This document shows, piece by piece, positions 38,080 to 47,720 of a stretch of 64,000 bases of DNA. The notes below the pieces were generated by a model, which was not told the origin of the DNA, searched no databases, and saw nothing but the letters and a program-made list of their open reading frames with translations. This DNA is from Bacillus timonensis (lineage in GTDB: Bacteria; Bacillota; Bacilli; Bacillales; Bacillaceae_L). The number at the start of each line of letters is the position of its first letter. Positions within the stretch are counted from its first letter, which is position 1. A program made the translations under genes and the position numbers. The stretch lies in the NCBI GenBank assembly GCA_020171895.1, contig JAIVAN010000003.1, positions 806,001 through 870,000 on the forward strand, written 5' to 3'.

Positions 38080-39861
38080 TTAGACATACTTTTTCCTTTG
38101 TAATTTCATCATCAAGATAGAACTAAAGATTAAAAACATTCCTATTACTAACAAAGAAAAGTAGTTAGTAGATGTATTGGGAAGCCTATGCCCCTTATCT
38201 TGACTGTTATTCTCTTCTTTAACCGTTTCATTATATTCCGTAGTAACTTTATAAGCAGATGCTGTAAAGTCAAAAATAGGCTCTTGTTTTATAACAAAGT
38301 TTATATACGCTACAATTGCTAAAAATGCTTTTTCAGTTGACATTCCTGTAGCACCCGAACCATGTAAATGCTCAAATTGACCATTACCAAGAGAATAGCT
38401 TAAAAGGTTTGAAAGTAGATCTCCGTTCTCTTTAACAAAAGCTCCACTTAGAGGGTTTATACCTAATGAAGTTAATGCAATAATGACCTCTGCTGTTGAT
38501 TCACTGCTTTCTCCATTCTCAACGGTAAACCCACCATTTTTATTCTGAACAGATGATAACCAGTTTAGCGCAGATGAAATAGCATCTTTAACCACAGATT
38601 CATCTTGATAATTTGATAATGCAGTAAGGGTCATTGCCGTAATATCAACATCTGAATTAGAGTCTTCGTATAAGCCCCAACCACCATCTGAATTTTGATG
38701 GTCTAATATATATTGTACTAGTCTTTCTCTATCCCACTTTGCGGTAGGTGGGATTACGTAACTATTGCTATCTAAAGCTATTAACCCATAAATTACTCCG
38801 TTAATCCCTTGATTTGTCATTCTATCATTATTATAAATTGATTCAATTAAATTATAAGAAGCAATATTCGTTGGGTCACCACCAGCGGCATACACTCCCA
38901 TTGAGAGTCTCTCATATTCGGTAACATTTCTGAACGAGCCATTCTTTTCTATTAACTTCTCTTTTATGCCTTCTATATATTCTGTTGGAATTATTTTGCC
39001 TGACTTACGAAGAGCAATTACGTCCCACTCTGTTAGATTTCCTTTATTTAGAACATAACGAACTGTTTGAGGAACAATTTCTTGAACTTGATCAAAGTAT
39101 AATTCAGCATTTTTATCCATTGAACCCTCTGTAGGTTCCGTTGGTTCTGTTGGTTCTGTTGGTTCAATTGGTTCCCATGACTCATACTTGAACTGAATTT
39201 TATCGCCATTCTTTAAAATATAATCTCCTGCACCTACTTCAGCATAATCACCGTTAACGTAAAAAGCCCAATAAAACGAACCCTCTGCTACTATTCCATT
39301 AATACCTGCAATATAAGGACCGTAAGCAGATTCTTCTAAAATGACATTCTCAAAACCTACTATGTTCGTTAGACCTTTTAAAGCAGTAGTGTCTTCATTT
39401 AATCTAATTTGTTCTTCAACTAAAATACCTTCACTTGAAACAACGGATAGTATAGCTTCACTCACTTGTGTTTGTTCCCATGATTCGTAGGAAAATATAA
39501 TTTGATCATCTTGTTTTGGATAATAATCCGCAGCTCCAATTTCCGCTTGTTTTCCGTTTACATAAAATGCCCAATAATATGTTCCTTCAGCCTTAATTCC
39601 GTGGATACCTTCTACATATGCCCCCCATTGAGATTCTACGATATCTACATTTTCTTCTCCTACTAGATTAATTAGTATGGTAAGTACTGAAGAATTTTCA
39701 TCCAAATTAATACTATCAAACTTCGCAATCTCTTCACCCTGGTTAGAAATTGTTAAACTAGCTGTTTTAAATGTTGACGCATCCGCATTTGTTGGTAAAA
39801 AAAGTAGAAATTGCATCATAATTAAAACAAAATACAACGTCTTTTTCATAAATTTCTCCAT
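38080..39861 (-). CDS. Wall-anchored DUF4430/alpha-toroid protein, predicted B12 trap
   Basis: A 593-residue secreted protein. Order: signal peptide (1-29), DUF4430 domain 1 (about 35-128), DUF4430 domain 2 (about 136-229), Pro/Thr/Glu linker (231-247), alpha/alpha-toroid of prenyltransferase/squalene-cyclase repeat type (about 255-525; NSDGGWGLYED and NKNGGFTVENG repeats), then LPNTS (560-564), a hydrophobic helix and RKKYV. The end is a class D-type sortase signal. The pairing of toroid and DUF4430 is the domain set of human intrinsic factor, but in reverse order and with two beta domains. It is the first gene after the cobalamin riboswitch. ATG follows GGGG at 7 nt. Confidence 0.8.
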   Translation of the reverse strand: MEKFMKKTLYFVLIMMQFLLFLPTNADASTFKTASLTISNQGEEIAKFDSINLDENSSVLTILINLVGEENVDIVESQWGAYVEGIHGIKAEGTYYWAFYVNGKQAEIGAADYYPKQDDQIIFSYESWEQTQVSEAILSVVSSEGILVEEQIRLNEDTTALKGLTNIVGFENVILEESAYGPYIAGINGIVAEGSFYWAFYVNGDYAEVGAGDYILKNGDKIQFKYESWEPIEPTEPTEPTEPTEGSMDKNAELYFDQVQEIVPQTVRYVLNKGNLTEWDVIALRKSGKIIPTEYIEGIKEKLIEKNGSFRNVTEYERLSMGVYAAGGDPTNIASYNLIESIYNNDRMTNQGINGVIYGLIALDSNSYVIPPTAKWDRERLVQYILDHQNSDGGWGLYEDSNSDVDITAMTLTALSNYQDESVVKDAISSALNWLSSVQNKNGGFTVENGESSESTAEVIIALTSLGINPLSGAFVKENGDLLSNLLSYSLGNGQFEHLHGSGATGMSTEKAFLAIVAYINFVIKQEPIFDFTASAYKVTTEYNETVKEENNSQDKGHRLPNTSTNYFSLLVIGMFLIFSSILMMKLQRKKYV

Positions 39862-39917
39862 TTTTATTCCCCTTTTTGTAAAGACATATAAATTTCAATA
39901 AGTTGTCCATCTTAAAA

Positions 39918-39947
39918 TAAAAAAAATCTCCCTGAAGGAGATTTTTA
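39918..39947 (-). terminator. Expression-platform terminator of the cobalamin riboswitch
   Basis: AAAATCTCC (39923-39931) pairs with GGAGATTTT (39938-39946); on the minus strand eight T follow. It lies between the aptamer and the first gene, the position expected for ligand-induced premature termination. Confidence 0.85.
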
Positions 39948-40014
39948 TGTAAAACAGAATAGAAATGATCAATCAATTTCGACTGTAATTCTATATGCCT
40001 TACACCTCCTCTAT

Positions 40015-40205
40015 CCGCGTAGAAAACTGGGTGCTTTTAATAGGCAGGTCTCCTGGCTCATGTTCATCGCAGTCTATCCCTTCCCATCTTTTTTAAGACA
40101 GTGGATACATATAGACTACTCACATTTACAGTGGCGGGACCGCGTCGGAATTAAACCGAACTTCCCTTTTAAGTTAATAAGGATCGCACTTATTAACACC
40201 TATTA
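40015..40205 (-). ncRNA. Cobalamin (adenosylcobalamin-type) riboswitch
   Basis: Read on the minus strand, the aptamer shows GGGAA, the core TTTAATTCCGACGCGGTCCC followed by GCCACTGTAA, a second GGGAA..., and the B12-box GAGCCAGGAGACCTGCC (near 40042-40060). These are the conserved blocks of the cobalamin riboswitch. The terminator at 39918-39947 follows. It controls the five-gene ECF/DUF4430 operon downstream. Confidence 0.93.
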
Positions 40206-40320
40206 ATTTACCGATATGAAGTTAACATTGTAATCTTATCAACTTTTTAGAATTTTGTCTATTAATTCAAAAAAAGAAAAGAAAAAGTGAAAAAAGTTTC
40301 TTATGAAACAAGATTCTTCG

Positions 40321-42120
40321 TCACGTTCTATCAAATTGTTTTACATTTCGAGGTAAAAAGAATGTAAATGTCGTACCTTCGTTAATTTTGCTATGTACGG
40401 ATATATGTCCACCATGAGCATCAACAATATTTTTAGCTATCGCTAAACCAAGACCAGTACCAGACCTACCTCTTGTTCTAGCTTTATCAGCCTTATAAAA
40501 CCTTTCAAAAACAAAAGGTAAATCTTCTTCTGGAATTCCCGATCCTGAATCATGTACATCAATCAAGATTCCATTTGGTTGATTTTTAACATGAATCATC
40601 ACTGAACCATCGTTATTCGTATGACGAATTGCATTGTCAATTAAGTTAGTTAACACTTGCTCAATTTTATCAGAATCAAAAATAAGAGTTCCTATTTCGC
40701 TTTGTTTTTTTATAAATAAGTTTATAGATTTCTCCTTTGCTAACCCCTGAAACTTCCATATTATTCGATTTAGAAACTGATCAAAATTTATTTCATCGTA
40801 ATCTAATGTAAGCTGTCCCGCTTCCATTCTAGCTAAATCTAAAAGTTCATTGACAAGGCGTCCCATTCTAAGAGATTCATCATAAATGACTTTAGCAATT
40901 TCTTTTTTCTCTTCATCAGTTCCAGCAATGTCATCTATGATTGCTTCACTATATCCTTGAAGCATTGAAATAGGCGTTCTAAGTTCATGTGAAACGTTGG
41001 CAATAAAATCTTCTCGTAATTTATCTAACCTTCTTTCTTCAGTCATATCTCTTAGTACAGCTACCGCTCCACGAATATATGTCTGATTATACAGAGGGCT
41101 CATCAATATCACCCAATTTCGCCCTTGAAGACTAATTTCTGTAACTTGTTCTTTTTCAAAAGATACAGCCCTTTGAAATAGGTCCTTTACCTCTGATGGA
41201 AGTTCTTCCTCAGCGAAGTTATTCATCCCTTGTTGATAATACCAAGCTTGTAGAAACCTTTCTGCTGGAGGATTTGTAACAAGAATCGTACCATCTCTAC
41301 TTAAAGTGATAACCCCATCTGCCATACTACTAAGAATACTAGAAAGTTGTTCTTTCTCTTGGTTTAAAGCATTAATATGATACTTTATTTGTCGTCCCAT
41401 TTGATTAAACGCCATAGCAAGTTCACCAATTTCATCGTGTGTCAAAATAGGTACCTTAGTATCAAATTGGCCTCGAGCTAATTCAAAAGCTACTTGACGC
41501 ATTTTCCTTAGAGGGGAAGTAATTCTAGTAGATAAGAAAAAGGCAAAAATTGTCGTTAATACGATCGCAATTCCAGCGGCTAATAAGATAAATTTAGTCG
41601 TATGTTTTGTTGTTTCTTTCACAACATCAAGTGATTGATAAAGGAAAACAGCACCTATTTTGGACCCATCTATATGTAAAGGAGCTCCAACTATAAATAG
41701 CTCCTCACCTTCCCATTCTGACGAAGGAAAATTTTCAATTTGTGTTTTTTTACTTATCGTTTCATCATTTCTTAGTACTTTTTTCAATTCTTCATCATTT
41801 AGAAAGAATGAAATTGGGAGATTACCAAGTGATTTCCTATTAGGTGAGTACCAGTAAGAATTTTCATCTTCAATGATAATGACCTTTGTAGATTCATCTA
41901 CTAACTCCCAGGAAATTGAGCGTGCTATTTGTTTGTCTTCATTTTCTTCCATGATATTGGCTATCTTTGATGCTAAATTTGTTAGTCCCAATTCAGCCTC
42001 TTTGACATGATAATTCTCAAAGAATTCTAGGAGTAGAACCGTTAAGATGAATAAAACAAAAGAGACAAGCAATAGAACTGTAAACCAAAGTTTTCCTACT
42101 ACACTACGCCAAAACATCAT
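40321..42120 (-). CDS. resE: Sensor histidine kinase ResE
   Basis: Membrane kinase of the ResDE system controlling aerobic and anaerobic respiration genes. The 599-residue protein has two transmembrane helices flanking an extracytoplasmic sensor domain (about 35-165). HAMP (about 190-245), PAS (about 250-355), HisKA (phosphohistidine in VSHELRTP near residue 370) and HATPase domains follow ([25 protein letters not shown]). It overlaps resD by 4 nt. In B. subtilis sigX follows directly; here the cobalamin operon intervenes. Confidence 0.95.
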   Translation of the reverse strand: MMFWRSVVGKLWFTVLLLVSFVLFILTVLLLEFFENYHVKEAELGLTNLASKIANIMEENEDKQIARSISWELVDESTKVIIIEDENSYWYSPNRKSLGNLPISFFLNDEELKKVLRNDETISKKTQIENFPSSEWEGEELFIVGAPLHIDGSKIGAVFLYQSLDVVKETTKHTTKFILLAAGIAIVLTTIFAFFLSTRITSPLRKMRQVAFELARGQFDTKVPILTHDEIGELAMAFNQMGRQIKYHINALNQEKEQLSSILSSMADGVITLSRDGTILVTNPPAERFLQAWYYQQGMNNFAEEELPSEVKDLFQRAVSFEKEQVTEISLQGRNWVILMSPLYNQTYIRGAVAVLRDMTEERRLDKLREDFIANVSHELRTPISMLQGYSEAIIDDIAGTDEEKKEIAKVIYDESLRMGRLVNELLDLARMEAGQLTLDYDEINFDQFLNRIIWKFQGLAKEKSINLFIKKQSEIGTLIFDSDKIEQVLTNLIDNAIRHTNNDGSVMIHVKNQPNGILIDVHDSGSGIPEEDLPFVFERFYKADKARTRGRSGTGLGLAIAKNIVDAHGGHISVHSKINEGTTFTFFLPRNVKQFDRT

Positions 42121-42839
42121 TCATCTGCAACCTCAAATTTATATCCTACTCCCCAAACTGTTACAATCATTTTGGCAGCCTCTTTGGATACCTTACTTAA
42201 TTTTTCTCTTAAACGTTTAACATGAGTATCGACTGTACGAAGGTCACCGAAGAAATCGTATTGCCATACTTCTTTTAGTAAATGTTCTCTTTCGAACACT
42301 TTATCTGGAGACTTAGCAAGAAAATAAAGTAAATCATATTCCTTTGGTGTAAGACTTACTTCTTTTCCTCCAGCTAAAATTCTGTGGCTATCTTTATCAA
42401 TTGTTAGATGAGGAAATACAATAATATCTCTTGCTGACACTTCGCTTTGTACAGGAACTTGAGATGTTGTTCTTCTAAGTAAAGCCTTAACACGTAGGAC
42501 GACTTCTCTAGGGCTAAAAGGCTTAACAATATAATCATCAGTACCTACTTCAAATCCTTGGATTCTATTCGTTTCTTCTCCTTTTGCAGTTAGCATGATA
42601 ATTGGAGTTGATTTTATTTCCCTAATTTCTTTACATACTTGTATTCCGTCTTTACCTGGCATCATTAGATCTAGAAGGATTAAGTCATAGTCGTTTTCCT
42701 TTGCTTTTATGACTGCTACAACACCATCTTCTGCTTCATCTATGATAAAATCTTCTCTTTCTAGATACATCTTTAATAATCGTCTAATTCTTTCTTCATC
42801 ATCTACTACTAATATTTTCATTTCCTTTTCCATTTCCAT
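42117..42839 (-). CDS. resD: Response regulator ResD
   Basis: OmpR-type response regulator activating ctaA, hmp, nasD and the res genes in B. subtilis. The 240-residue protein has a receiver domain with the acidic pocket DDE and phospho-acceptor Asp57 (LLDLMMPG), Lys near 110 (YIVKPF), and a winged-helix DNA-binding domain ([12 protein letters not shown]). GGAGG precedes the ATG. It is separated from resC by 465 nt containing a terminator and a dispersed repeat, so resDE probably has its own promoter. Confidence 0.96.
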   Translation of the reverse strand: MEMEKEMKILVVDDEERIRRLLKMYLEREDFIIDEAEDGVVAVIKAKENDYDLILLDLMMPGKDGIQVCKEIREIKSTPIIMLTAKGEETNRIQGFEVGTDDYIVKPFSPREVVLRVKALLRRTTSQVPVQSEVSARDIIVFPHLTIDKDSHRILAGGKEVSLTPKEYDLLYFLAKSPDKVFEREHLLKEVWQYDFFGDLRTVDTHVKRLREKLSKVSKEAAKMIVTVWGVGYKFEVADE

Positions 42840-42964
42840 TTTTCAAAACCTCCACTGAAATCACTTATAGAGAAAATCTTATGTTCATTATGTATCTTAT
42901 CTAATAAAGTTCATCGAAACTATAACATTTGTCACACTTAGGATGTTTTTTTGAAATTTCTTTG

Positions 42965-43200
42965 CTACCCTGAAAATACGTTTCGTTACACTCAACATGG
43001 GTGTTAACCTTCGTTGCAGGAGCCTCGCTTTCCGCGGGGCGCCACTTGAGCCTCCTCGGCTGCGCCTTTGGGGTCCGGGGCCCGGCGCTATCTCCCGCAG
43101 GAGTCTCGGTCCTTCCACTCCGATTAACACGAAAAAATACTAATGTCCAACATTCTAAGGTACAAGAAATAATCGTTTATTTTCATACCCTGAAAATACA
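42965..43200. repeat. Palindromic dispersed repeat, copy 2
   Basis: Same family as 14116-14350. CTACCCTGAAAATACG (42965-42980) and ATACCCTGAAAATAC (43185-43199) are direct repeats 220 bp apart. The inner palindrome runs from GTGTTAACC (43001) to GATTAACAC (43130), about 130 bp, with CGCTTTCCGCGGGGCG inside. The central stem differs (CCGGGGCCCGG), so pairing there has drifted. It fills the gap between resC and resD. Confidence 0.9.
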
Positions 43201-43265
43201 ATTCGTCTCGTTAATTTGCAAGGGTAATTACTACAGTGTATATTTTTAATTCGTTTTTATATAAA

Positions 43266-43290
43266 AGCCTTCATCAAAGTGATGAAGGCT
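43266..43290 (-). terminator. Terminator of resC
   Basis: AGCCTTCATCA (43266-43276) pairs with TGATGAAGGCT (43280-43290), followed by TTTTATAT on the minus strand. It separates resABC from resDE transcription. Confidence 0.92.
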
Positions 43291-43304
43291 ACTTATTTAA
43301 CATA

Positions 43305-44477
43305 TTAAGCATAGGAATGGAGCCCAGCGATTACTAGGTTTACAAAGACTAGATTAAACATAATAATGGCAAAGCCTACTACCGCTAACCAGGCAGATTT
43401 TTCTCCATGCCATCCTTTTGATAAGCGAAGGTGTAGAAATGCAGCGTAGAATAAAAATGTAATTAATGCCCATACTTCCTTAGGATCCCATCCCCAGAAT
43501 CTAGTCCAGGCAATTTGAGCCCAGATCATAGCAAAAATGAGAGCACCTAGAGTGAAAACTGGAAACCCGATCGTAACTGAGCGGTAACCAATTTCATCCA
43601 CTACATCTAAATTAATGTTCTTAACAAGTGGTTGAAGAACTGCACCAATTCTTTTTCTAAAGATTAATCTCAATAATCCATATAGGATAGTACCAGCTAA
43701 GAATGACCAAACAACAGTATTTAGCTTACGTCCGCTAATAATTGCTGGTACTTCTATTAATGGAGTAAATTTATCTTCCGTTAAGAGAGTGCCTTCGTTT
43801 GGACCAATTATTGCTGGCAGGTGATAAACCATTTCAGAAACCTGATCCTTTTTATCAACCCAAGAGAAGGTTGCTTCATAATTCATCGTGCTATATACAA
43901 TTGAGACCAAAATAAATCCTACAGTAGTCACTAATGTATACATAATGAATTCTAACCAAAAAGTCCTTTTCGTAGAAATTGTTTGGTCAACAACTTTTAC
44001 TAAATAGATGATACCTGCTATTGCACTTATAGAAAGGATTGCTTGTCCAAGTGCAGCTGTAGTAACGTGAATGTGTAACCAGTCACTTTGCAATGCTGGA
44101 ATTAGCGGAGAGATTTCTCTAGGAAACATACTAGCATATGCAATTAACAATGTAGCAATTGGCAATGTAAATACGCCTAATGCATTTGTTTTATAGATAA
44201 AGTAAAGTAAAATGAAAGCTAAAACGATCATCATTCCAAAGAATGTCGTAAATTCAAATAGATTACTAACAGGTGCATGCCCAGATGCAATCCATCTTGT
44301 AATAAAATATCCTACCTGAGCTAAAAAACCGATGATAGTTATTATAATTCCAATCTGAGACCAACGATTTTTACTCTCAGTAGTACGCTTATCTTTTATT
44401 GATCCACCAAAAAATAGTGTAGCAACCAAATATAAAATGAAAGCTACGTACAACAAATTACCACTTAGTTCTGCCAT
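43305..44477 (-). CDS. resC: Cytochrome c biogenesis protein ResC (CcsA)
   Basis: Heme-handling membrane protein of the System II cytochrome c maturation machine, working with ResB. The 390-residue protein has about eight helices and the tryptophan-rich heme motif [16 protein letters not shown] near residue 325. Conserved histidines lie near the flanking helices ([23 protein letters not shown]). It starts 12 nt after resB. Confidence 0.94.
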   Translation of the reverse strand: MAELSGNLLYVAFILYLVATLFFGGSIKDKRTTESKNRWSQIGIIITIIGFLAQVGYFITRWIASGHAPVSNLFEFTTFFGMMIVLAFILLYFIYKTNALGVFTLPIATLLIAYASMFPREISPLIPALQSDWLHIHVTTAALGQAILSISAIAGIIYLVKVVDQTISTKRTFWLEFIMYTLVTTVGFILVSIVYSTMNYEATFSWVDKKDQVSEMVYHLPAIIGPNEGTLLTEDKFTPLIEVPAIISGRKLNTVVWSFLAGTILYGLLRLIFRKRIGAVLQPLVKNINLDVVDEIGYRSVTIGFPVFTLGALIFAMIWAQIAWTRFWGWDPKEVWALITFLFYAAFLHLRLSKGWHGEKSAWLAVVGFAIIMFNLVFVNLVIAGLHSYA

Positions 44478-44489
44478 CGCTAGCCCTCC

Positions 44490-46139
44490 TTATTCGTTTT
44501 CTTTAGACTGTATAGACTGTTCAGATTGGTCTAATGGGATGACTAGTTCGGTTCCATCTAGTATTAAACTAATCTCATTTTTCAGACCAAACCAGTTTTT
44601 ATTTGTATGTCCTGCAATAAGCACTTCATTTTGGACTTGTTGAATCCAAATTCTTCTATGTTGCCAATACATCCCTTGAATGAGCCCAATCATGAAGATG
44701 AACCCACCTAAGGCTAACACCCATAATGTATAGTCTCTCCTTACAGTAAGAGCTGAAACATTTTTCGTGTCTATTCCTGCAAAGGCTAATTTAAATTGGT
44801 TGTCTCCAAAAGGTTCAATCGTTTGTTGTATGGCAACAAAACTGATTTCTCCCTCAGGTGCTTCTGGAGTATACATTTTAAAGACAAAGGCTGGATTATT
44901 AGGCACTTTCGATTTAGTAGCAGGTTCTCCTTTACTATCAAAGTAAAAATCAGGAAAATAACTAACTACCTCTACTGAATATCCATCCCTAAGTACATAT
45001 TTATTTTGTGGCTCGTTTAGATCAATCGTTAATGACCCTAAACTAGTATTCGTATCATCTTTATCTACCAAATTGAATGACATTGTACTGAATTCATTTA
45101 ATTTATAGCTAACTTGATAGAGCGCATAGTTTTCATGCTTCAACGGCTCATTTACTCGAATTTGGAAATCCTTTACTTTATTTAACTCAGGCTCATCTCC
45201 ATGGACAACTTCACCTACACGTTCATATAAGGTGACATTTGTTTGGTAATTTTTTGCGACCATACCATCTCCAGCACGGTTGATAGCTTCCTCAAATACG
45301 CCTTTTTCATTTTCTTTCTCGTAAACTTCAAAAATGAATTTATCACTCTTCAAAAAGTATTTTCCTTCAGTTCCTGGGATACTCTTTGTTTCACCCTCAC
45401 GAATCCACAACATTTCATCAATGTACATTCCCGGTACAAACCTTAGCATCGCACCAATCAAAAAGATAATTAACCCCACATGATTAACGTAAGGACCCCA
45501 CCTAGAGAATCTGCCTTTTTCAGCTAGTAAATTATTATTTTCAAGACGAACATTATATCGTTTTTGTTCAAGTCGTTTTTTTAATACTTGTATATCATAA
45601 TTAACTCCCTCAATCTTAGTAGCACTAAAAAGTCTTTGACGTCTTAAAAAGCTCTGGTGACGACTCACACCTTGCTTCTTTAATGCACGATACAATGGTA
45701 TTACTCGATCAAGACTTGCTATTACAAGAGAAATACCCAGTGATGCAATAAGAACCATGTACCACCAAGATCCATATAAATTATGAAAACCTAACTGATA
45801 ATACATTGCTCCAGTGAAGCCATACTCATCTCTATAGTATTCACTCGCGTTTACATTAGGCGGGATATACATTTCTTGTGGATAAATAGTTCCCAATGCA
45901 GACGCAACCAGTGTGAGTACAATTAACCAAATTCCAACCTTAACTGAGGAGAAAAAATTCCAAATTTTATCAACTGCAGCTTTGTTGTAAGTTTGTGAAC
46001 GTCTAGCACTTCCCTCATATCTCATATCAAGAAGTGGTTTTCTAGTTGATGTTTCCTCTTCGAATGGCTTTCCACATGACTCACATAATACTGTGCCAAG
46101 TGGATTGGCATGTCCACATTCACATTTCACATGTTCCAT
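44490..46139 (-). CDS. resB: Cytochrome c biogenesis protein ResB (Ccs1)
   Basis: Partner of ResC in System II. The 549-residue protein has an N-terminal zinc-ribbon-like cysteine pattern (CECGHANPLGTVLCESCG), typical of Bacillus ResB. Transmembrane helices lie near residues 75-95, 130-155 and 210-230, then a large extracytoplasmic domain and a last helix near 480. The ATG at 46137-46139 follows GGGAG. It lies between resA and resC in the conserved order. Confidence 0.95.
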   Translation of the reverse strand: MEHVKCECGHANPLGTVLCESCGKPFEEETSTRKPLLDMRYEGSARRSQTYNKAAVDKIWNFFSSVKVGIWLIVLTLVASALGTIYPQEMYIPPNVNASEYYRDEYGFTGAMYYQLGFHNLYGSWWYMVLIASLGISLVIASLDRVIPLYRALKKQGVSRHQSFLRRQRLFSATKIEGVNYDIQVLKKRLEQKRYNVRLENNNLLAEKGRFSRWGPYVNHVGLIIFLIGAMLRFVPGMYIDEMLWIREGETKSIPGTEGKYFLKSDKFIFEVYEKENEKGVFEEAINRAGDGMVAKNYQTNVTLYERVGEVVHGDEPELNKVKDFQIRVNEPLKHENYALYQVSYKLNEFSTMSFNLVDKDDTNTSLGSLTIDLNEPQNKYVLRDGYSVEVVSYFPDFYFDSKGEPATKSKVPNNPAFVFKMYTPEAPEGEISFVAIQQTIEPFGDNQFKLAFAGIDTKNVSALTVRRDYTLWVLALGGFIFMIGLIQGMYWQHRRIWIQQVQNEVLIAGHTNKNWFGLKNEISLILDGTELVIPLDQSEQSIQSKENE

Positions 46140-46151
46140 CAATAAAACTCC

Positions 46152-46676
46152 CTATTTCGGTGTAATTTGATCCATATATTTTTTTATCATTGGTTCATTC
46201 ATTTCACCAGTAATAATTTCGACAACAATACCATCTTCATTGATAAGAAATGTAGTAGGTAATGGATCAATCCCATATGCGTGTAACAATTGATCCCCTT
46301 TATCAATGCCTATTGGAAAAGTTAAATCATACTTTTCAACAAATTTCTCGACACTAAATTTTGGTTCATTTACATTTACGGCAATAATTTCTACGCCTTT
46401 GTCCTTATATACCTGGTACAACTTATTCATATGAGGCATTTCTCGTTCACATGGCTTACACCAAGTTCCCCAAAAGTTGAGAAAAACTCCTTTACCACGA
46501 TAATCCGATAACGTATGTTTGTTCCCATTTAAGTCGGTAATTACAAAATTTGGAGCCTCTTTGCCAATTACAATTTTTTCTTTACTAACAAAAAAATTAG
46601 AATATAAAGTATAGCCTACTGCTGATAATAGTAGGAATAAGATGGTTGTTCGAATTATTAAACGTTTTTTCTTCAT
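46152..46676 (-). CDS. resA: Thiol-disulfide oxidoreductase ResA
   Basis: Extracytoplasmic thioredoxin-like protein that reduces apocytochrome c cysteines before heme attachment. The 174-residue protein has an uncleaved N-terminal anchor (residues 8-26) and the active site WCKPC (Cys73, Cys76). B. subtilis ResA has CEPC, so the second position differs (Lys for Glu), which may shift redox properties. It is the first gene of resABC. Confidence 0.94.
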   Translation of the reverse strand: MKKKRLIIRTTILFLLLSAVGYTLYSNFFVSKEKIVIGKEAPNFVITDLNGNKHTLSDYRGKGVFLNFWGTWCKPCEREMPHMNKLYQVYKDKGVEIIAVNVNEPKFSVEKFVEKYDLTFPIGIDKGDQLLHAYGIDPLPTTFLINEDGIVVEIITGEMNEPMIKKYMDQITPK

Positions 46677-46772
46677 GATAAAACTCTCCCATTAAAAGCT
46701 ATAAACAAAATTATATCATGCTATTTCCTTAATTCGGTTTTCTAATTATGAAGGTTATGTGACAAATTAAAA

Positions 46773-47510
46773 TTATTTTAATCTATTTCCCTCTGTAGAA
46801 GCTAAAGCGCGCAATTGTTTTACTTCATGTGGAGACAATTCACGAAATTCACCTGTGGTTAACCCTTGTAAGGTTAGGAACCCATAACGTTCTCTTTTAA
46901 GTTTCAATACTTCATGACCAATAGCATCTAACATTCTTCTAACTTGACGGTTTTTCCCTTCATGAATTGCTAGTTCAACAATTGCTGTTTGCTTTCTTTT
47001 ATCAATTGATAGAAGTTTAACCTTTGCTGGTGCAGTAACACCGTCCTCTAACTTTATGCCGCGCTCAAGAAGTCTCAATTTTTCCTTTGAAGGAATACCC
47101 TTTACTTTTGCCACATACACTTTTTCAACCTCATATTTCGGGTGCATTAACGTGTTAGCAAACTCTCCATCATTTGTTAACAAGATTAATCCTGAAGTGT
47201 CGTAATCTAATCGACCAATAGGATAAATTCGTTTATCTAACTCTTGAAAGAAATCTGTTACTACTTTTCTTCCTTTATCATCTGAAGCACTTGAAATAAC
47301 ACCACGTGGTTTATATAGTAAGAAATATACTGGTGACTCCTTCTCTAAAGGAACACCATTCACTTCAATCTTTTCATTCATACCTACTTTTGTTCCAAGT
47401 TCTTTTACGACCTTACCATTAACTTTTACTTTTCCTTCAAGTATAAGTTGCTCAGCCTTTCTTCTAGAAGCAACCCCTGCGTACGCAATAACCTTTTGTA
47501 ATCTTTCCAT
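46773..47510 (-). CDS. rluB: 23S rRNA pseudouridine synthase RluB
   Basis: Makes pseudouridine at position 2605-type sites in 23S rRNA helix 93. The 245-residue protein has an N-terminal S4 RNA-binding domain (RLQKVIAYAGVASRRKAEQ) and a catalytic domain with GRLDYDTSGLILLTNDG holding the catalytic aspartate. GKNRQVRRML near residue 190 is the third motif. It precedes resA by about 100 nt, as in B. subtilis. Confidence 0.95.
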   Translation of the reverse strand: MERLQKVIAYAGVASRRKAEQLILEGKVKVNGKVVKELGTKVGMNEKIEVNGVPLEKESPVYFLLYKPRGVISSASDDKGRKVVTDFFQELDKRIYPIGRLDYDTSGLILLTNDGEFANTLMHPKYEVEKVYVAKVKGIPSKEKLRLLERGIKLEDGVTAPAKVKLLSIDKRKQTAIVELAIHEGKNRQVRRMLDAIGHEVLKLKRERYGFLTLQGLTTGEFRELSPHEVKQLRALASTEGNRLK

Positions 47511-47691
47511 TCATCGTTCACCTCTTTAAACATCTTACTTGTTTATATGCCTTTTAACAAGTTTTATATCTACTACTATTTTTCCCAACTTACACTTAAG
47601 CTTTCAATATAAATAAAAATCTTTTCTCCTTGAGCAAATAGAAGATCCCATCTTAACATGATTAACATTTGAAAAAAATATTAAACAAAAA

Positions 47692-47715
47692 AGTCGTATC
47701 AGATCTGATACGACT
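47692..47715 (-). terminator. Terminator of dacB-spmAB
   Basis: AGTCGTATCA (47692-47701) pairs with TGATACGACT (47706-47715), followed by seven T on the minus strand. It lies 6 nt past the spmB stop. Confidence 0.94.
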
Positions 47716-47720
47716 CAATC

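Noticed and set aside
34110-40205. Cobalamin operon considered as a recent mobile island
   Set aside because: Although it interrupts synteny, there are no integrase, transposase, tRNA or direct-repeat boundaries, and base composition looks like the neighbours.
42897-43249. Arg/Pro-rich open frames across repeat copy 2, and similar ones at 55728-56110 and 14025-14270
   Set aside because: They cover a non-coding palindromic repeat, occur on both strands, lack ribosome-binding sites and do not match each other as proteins.
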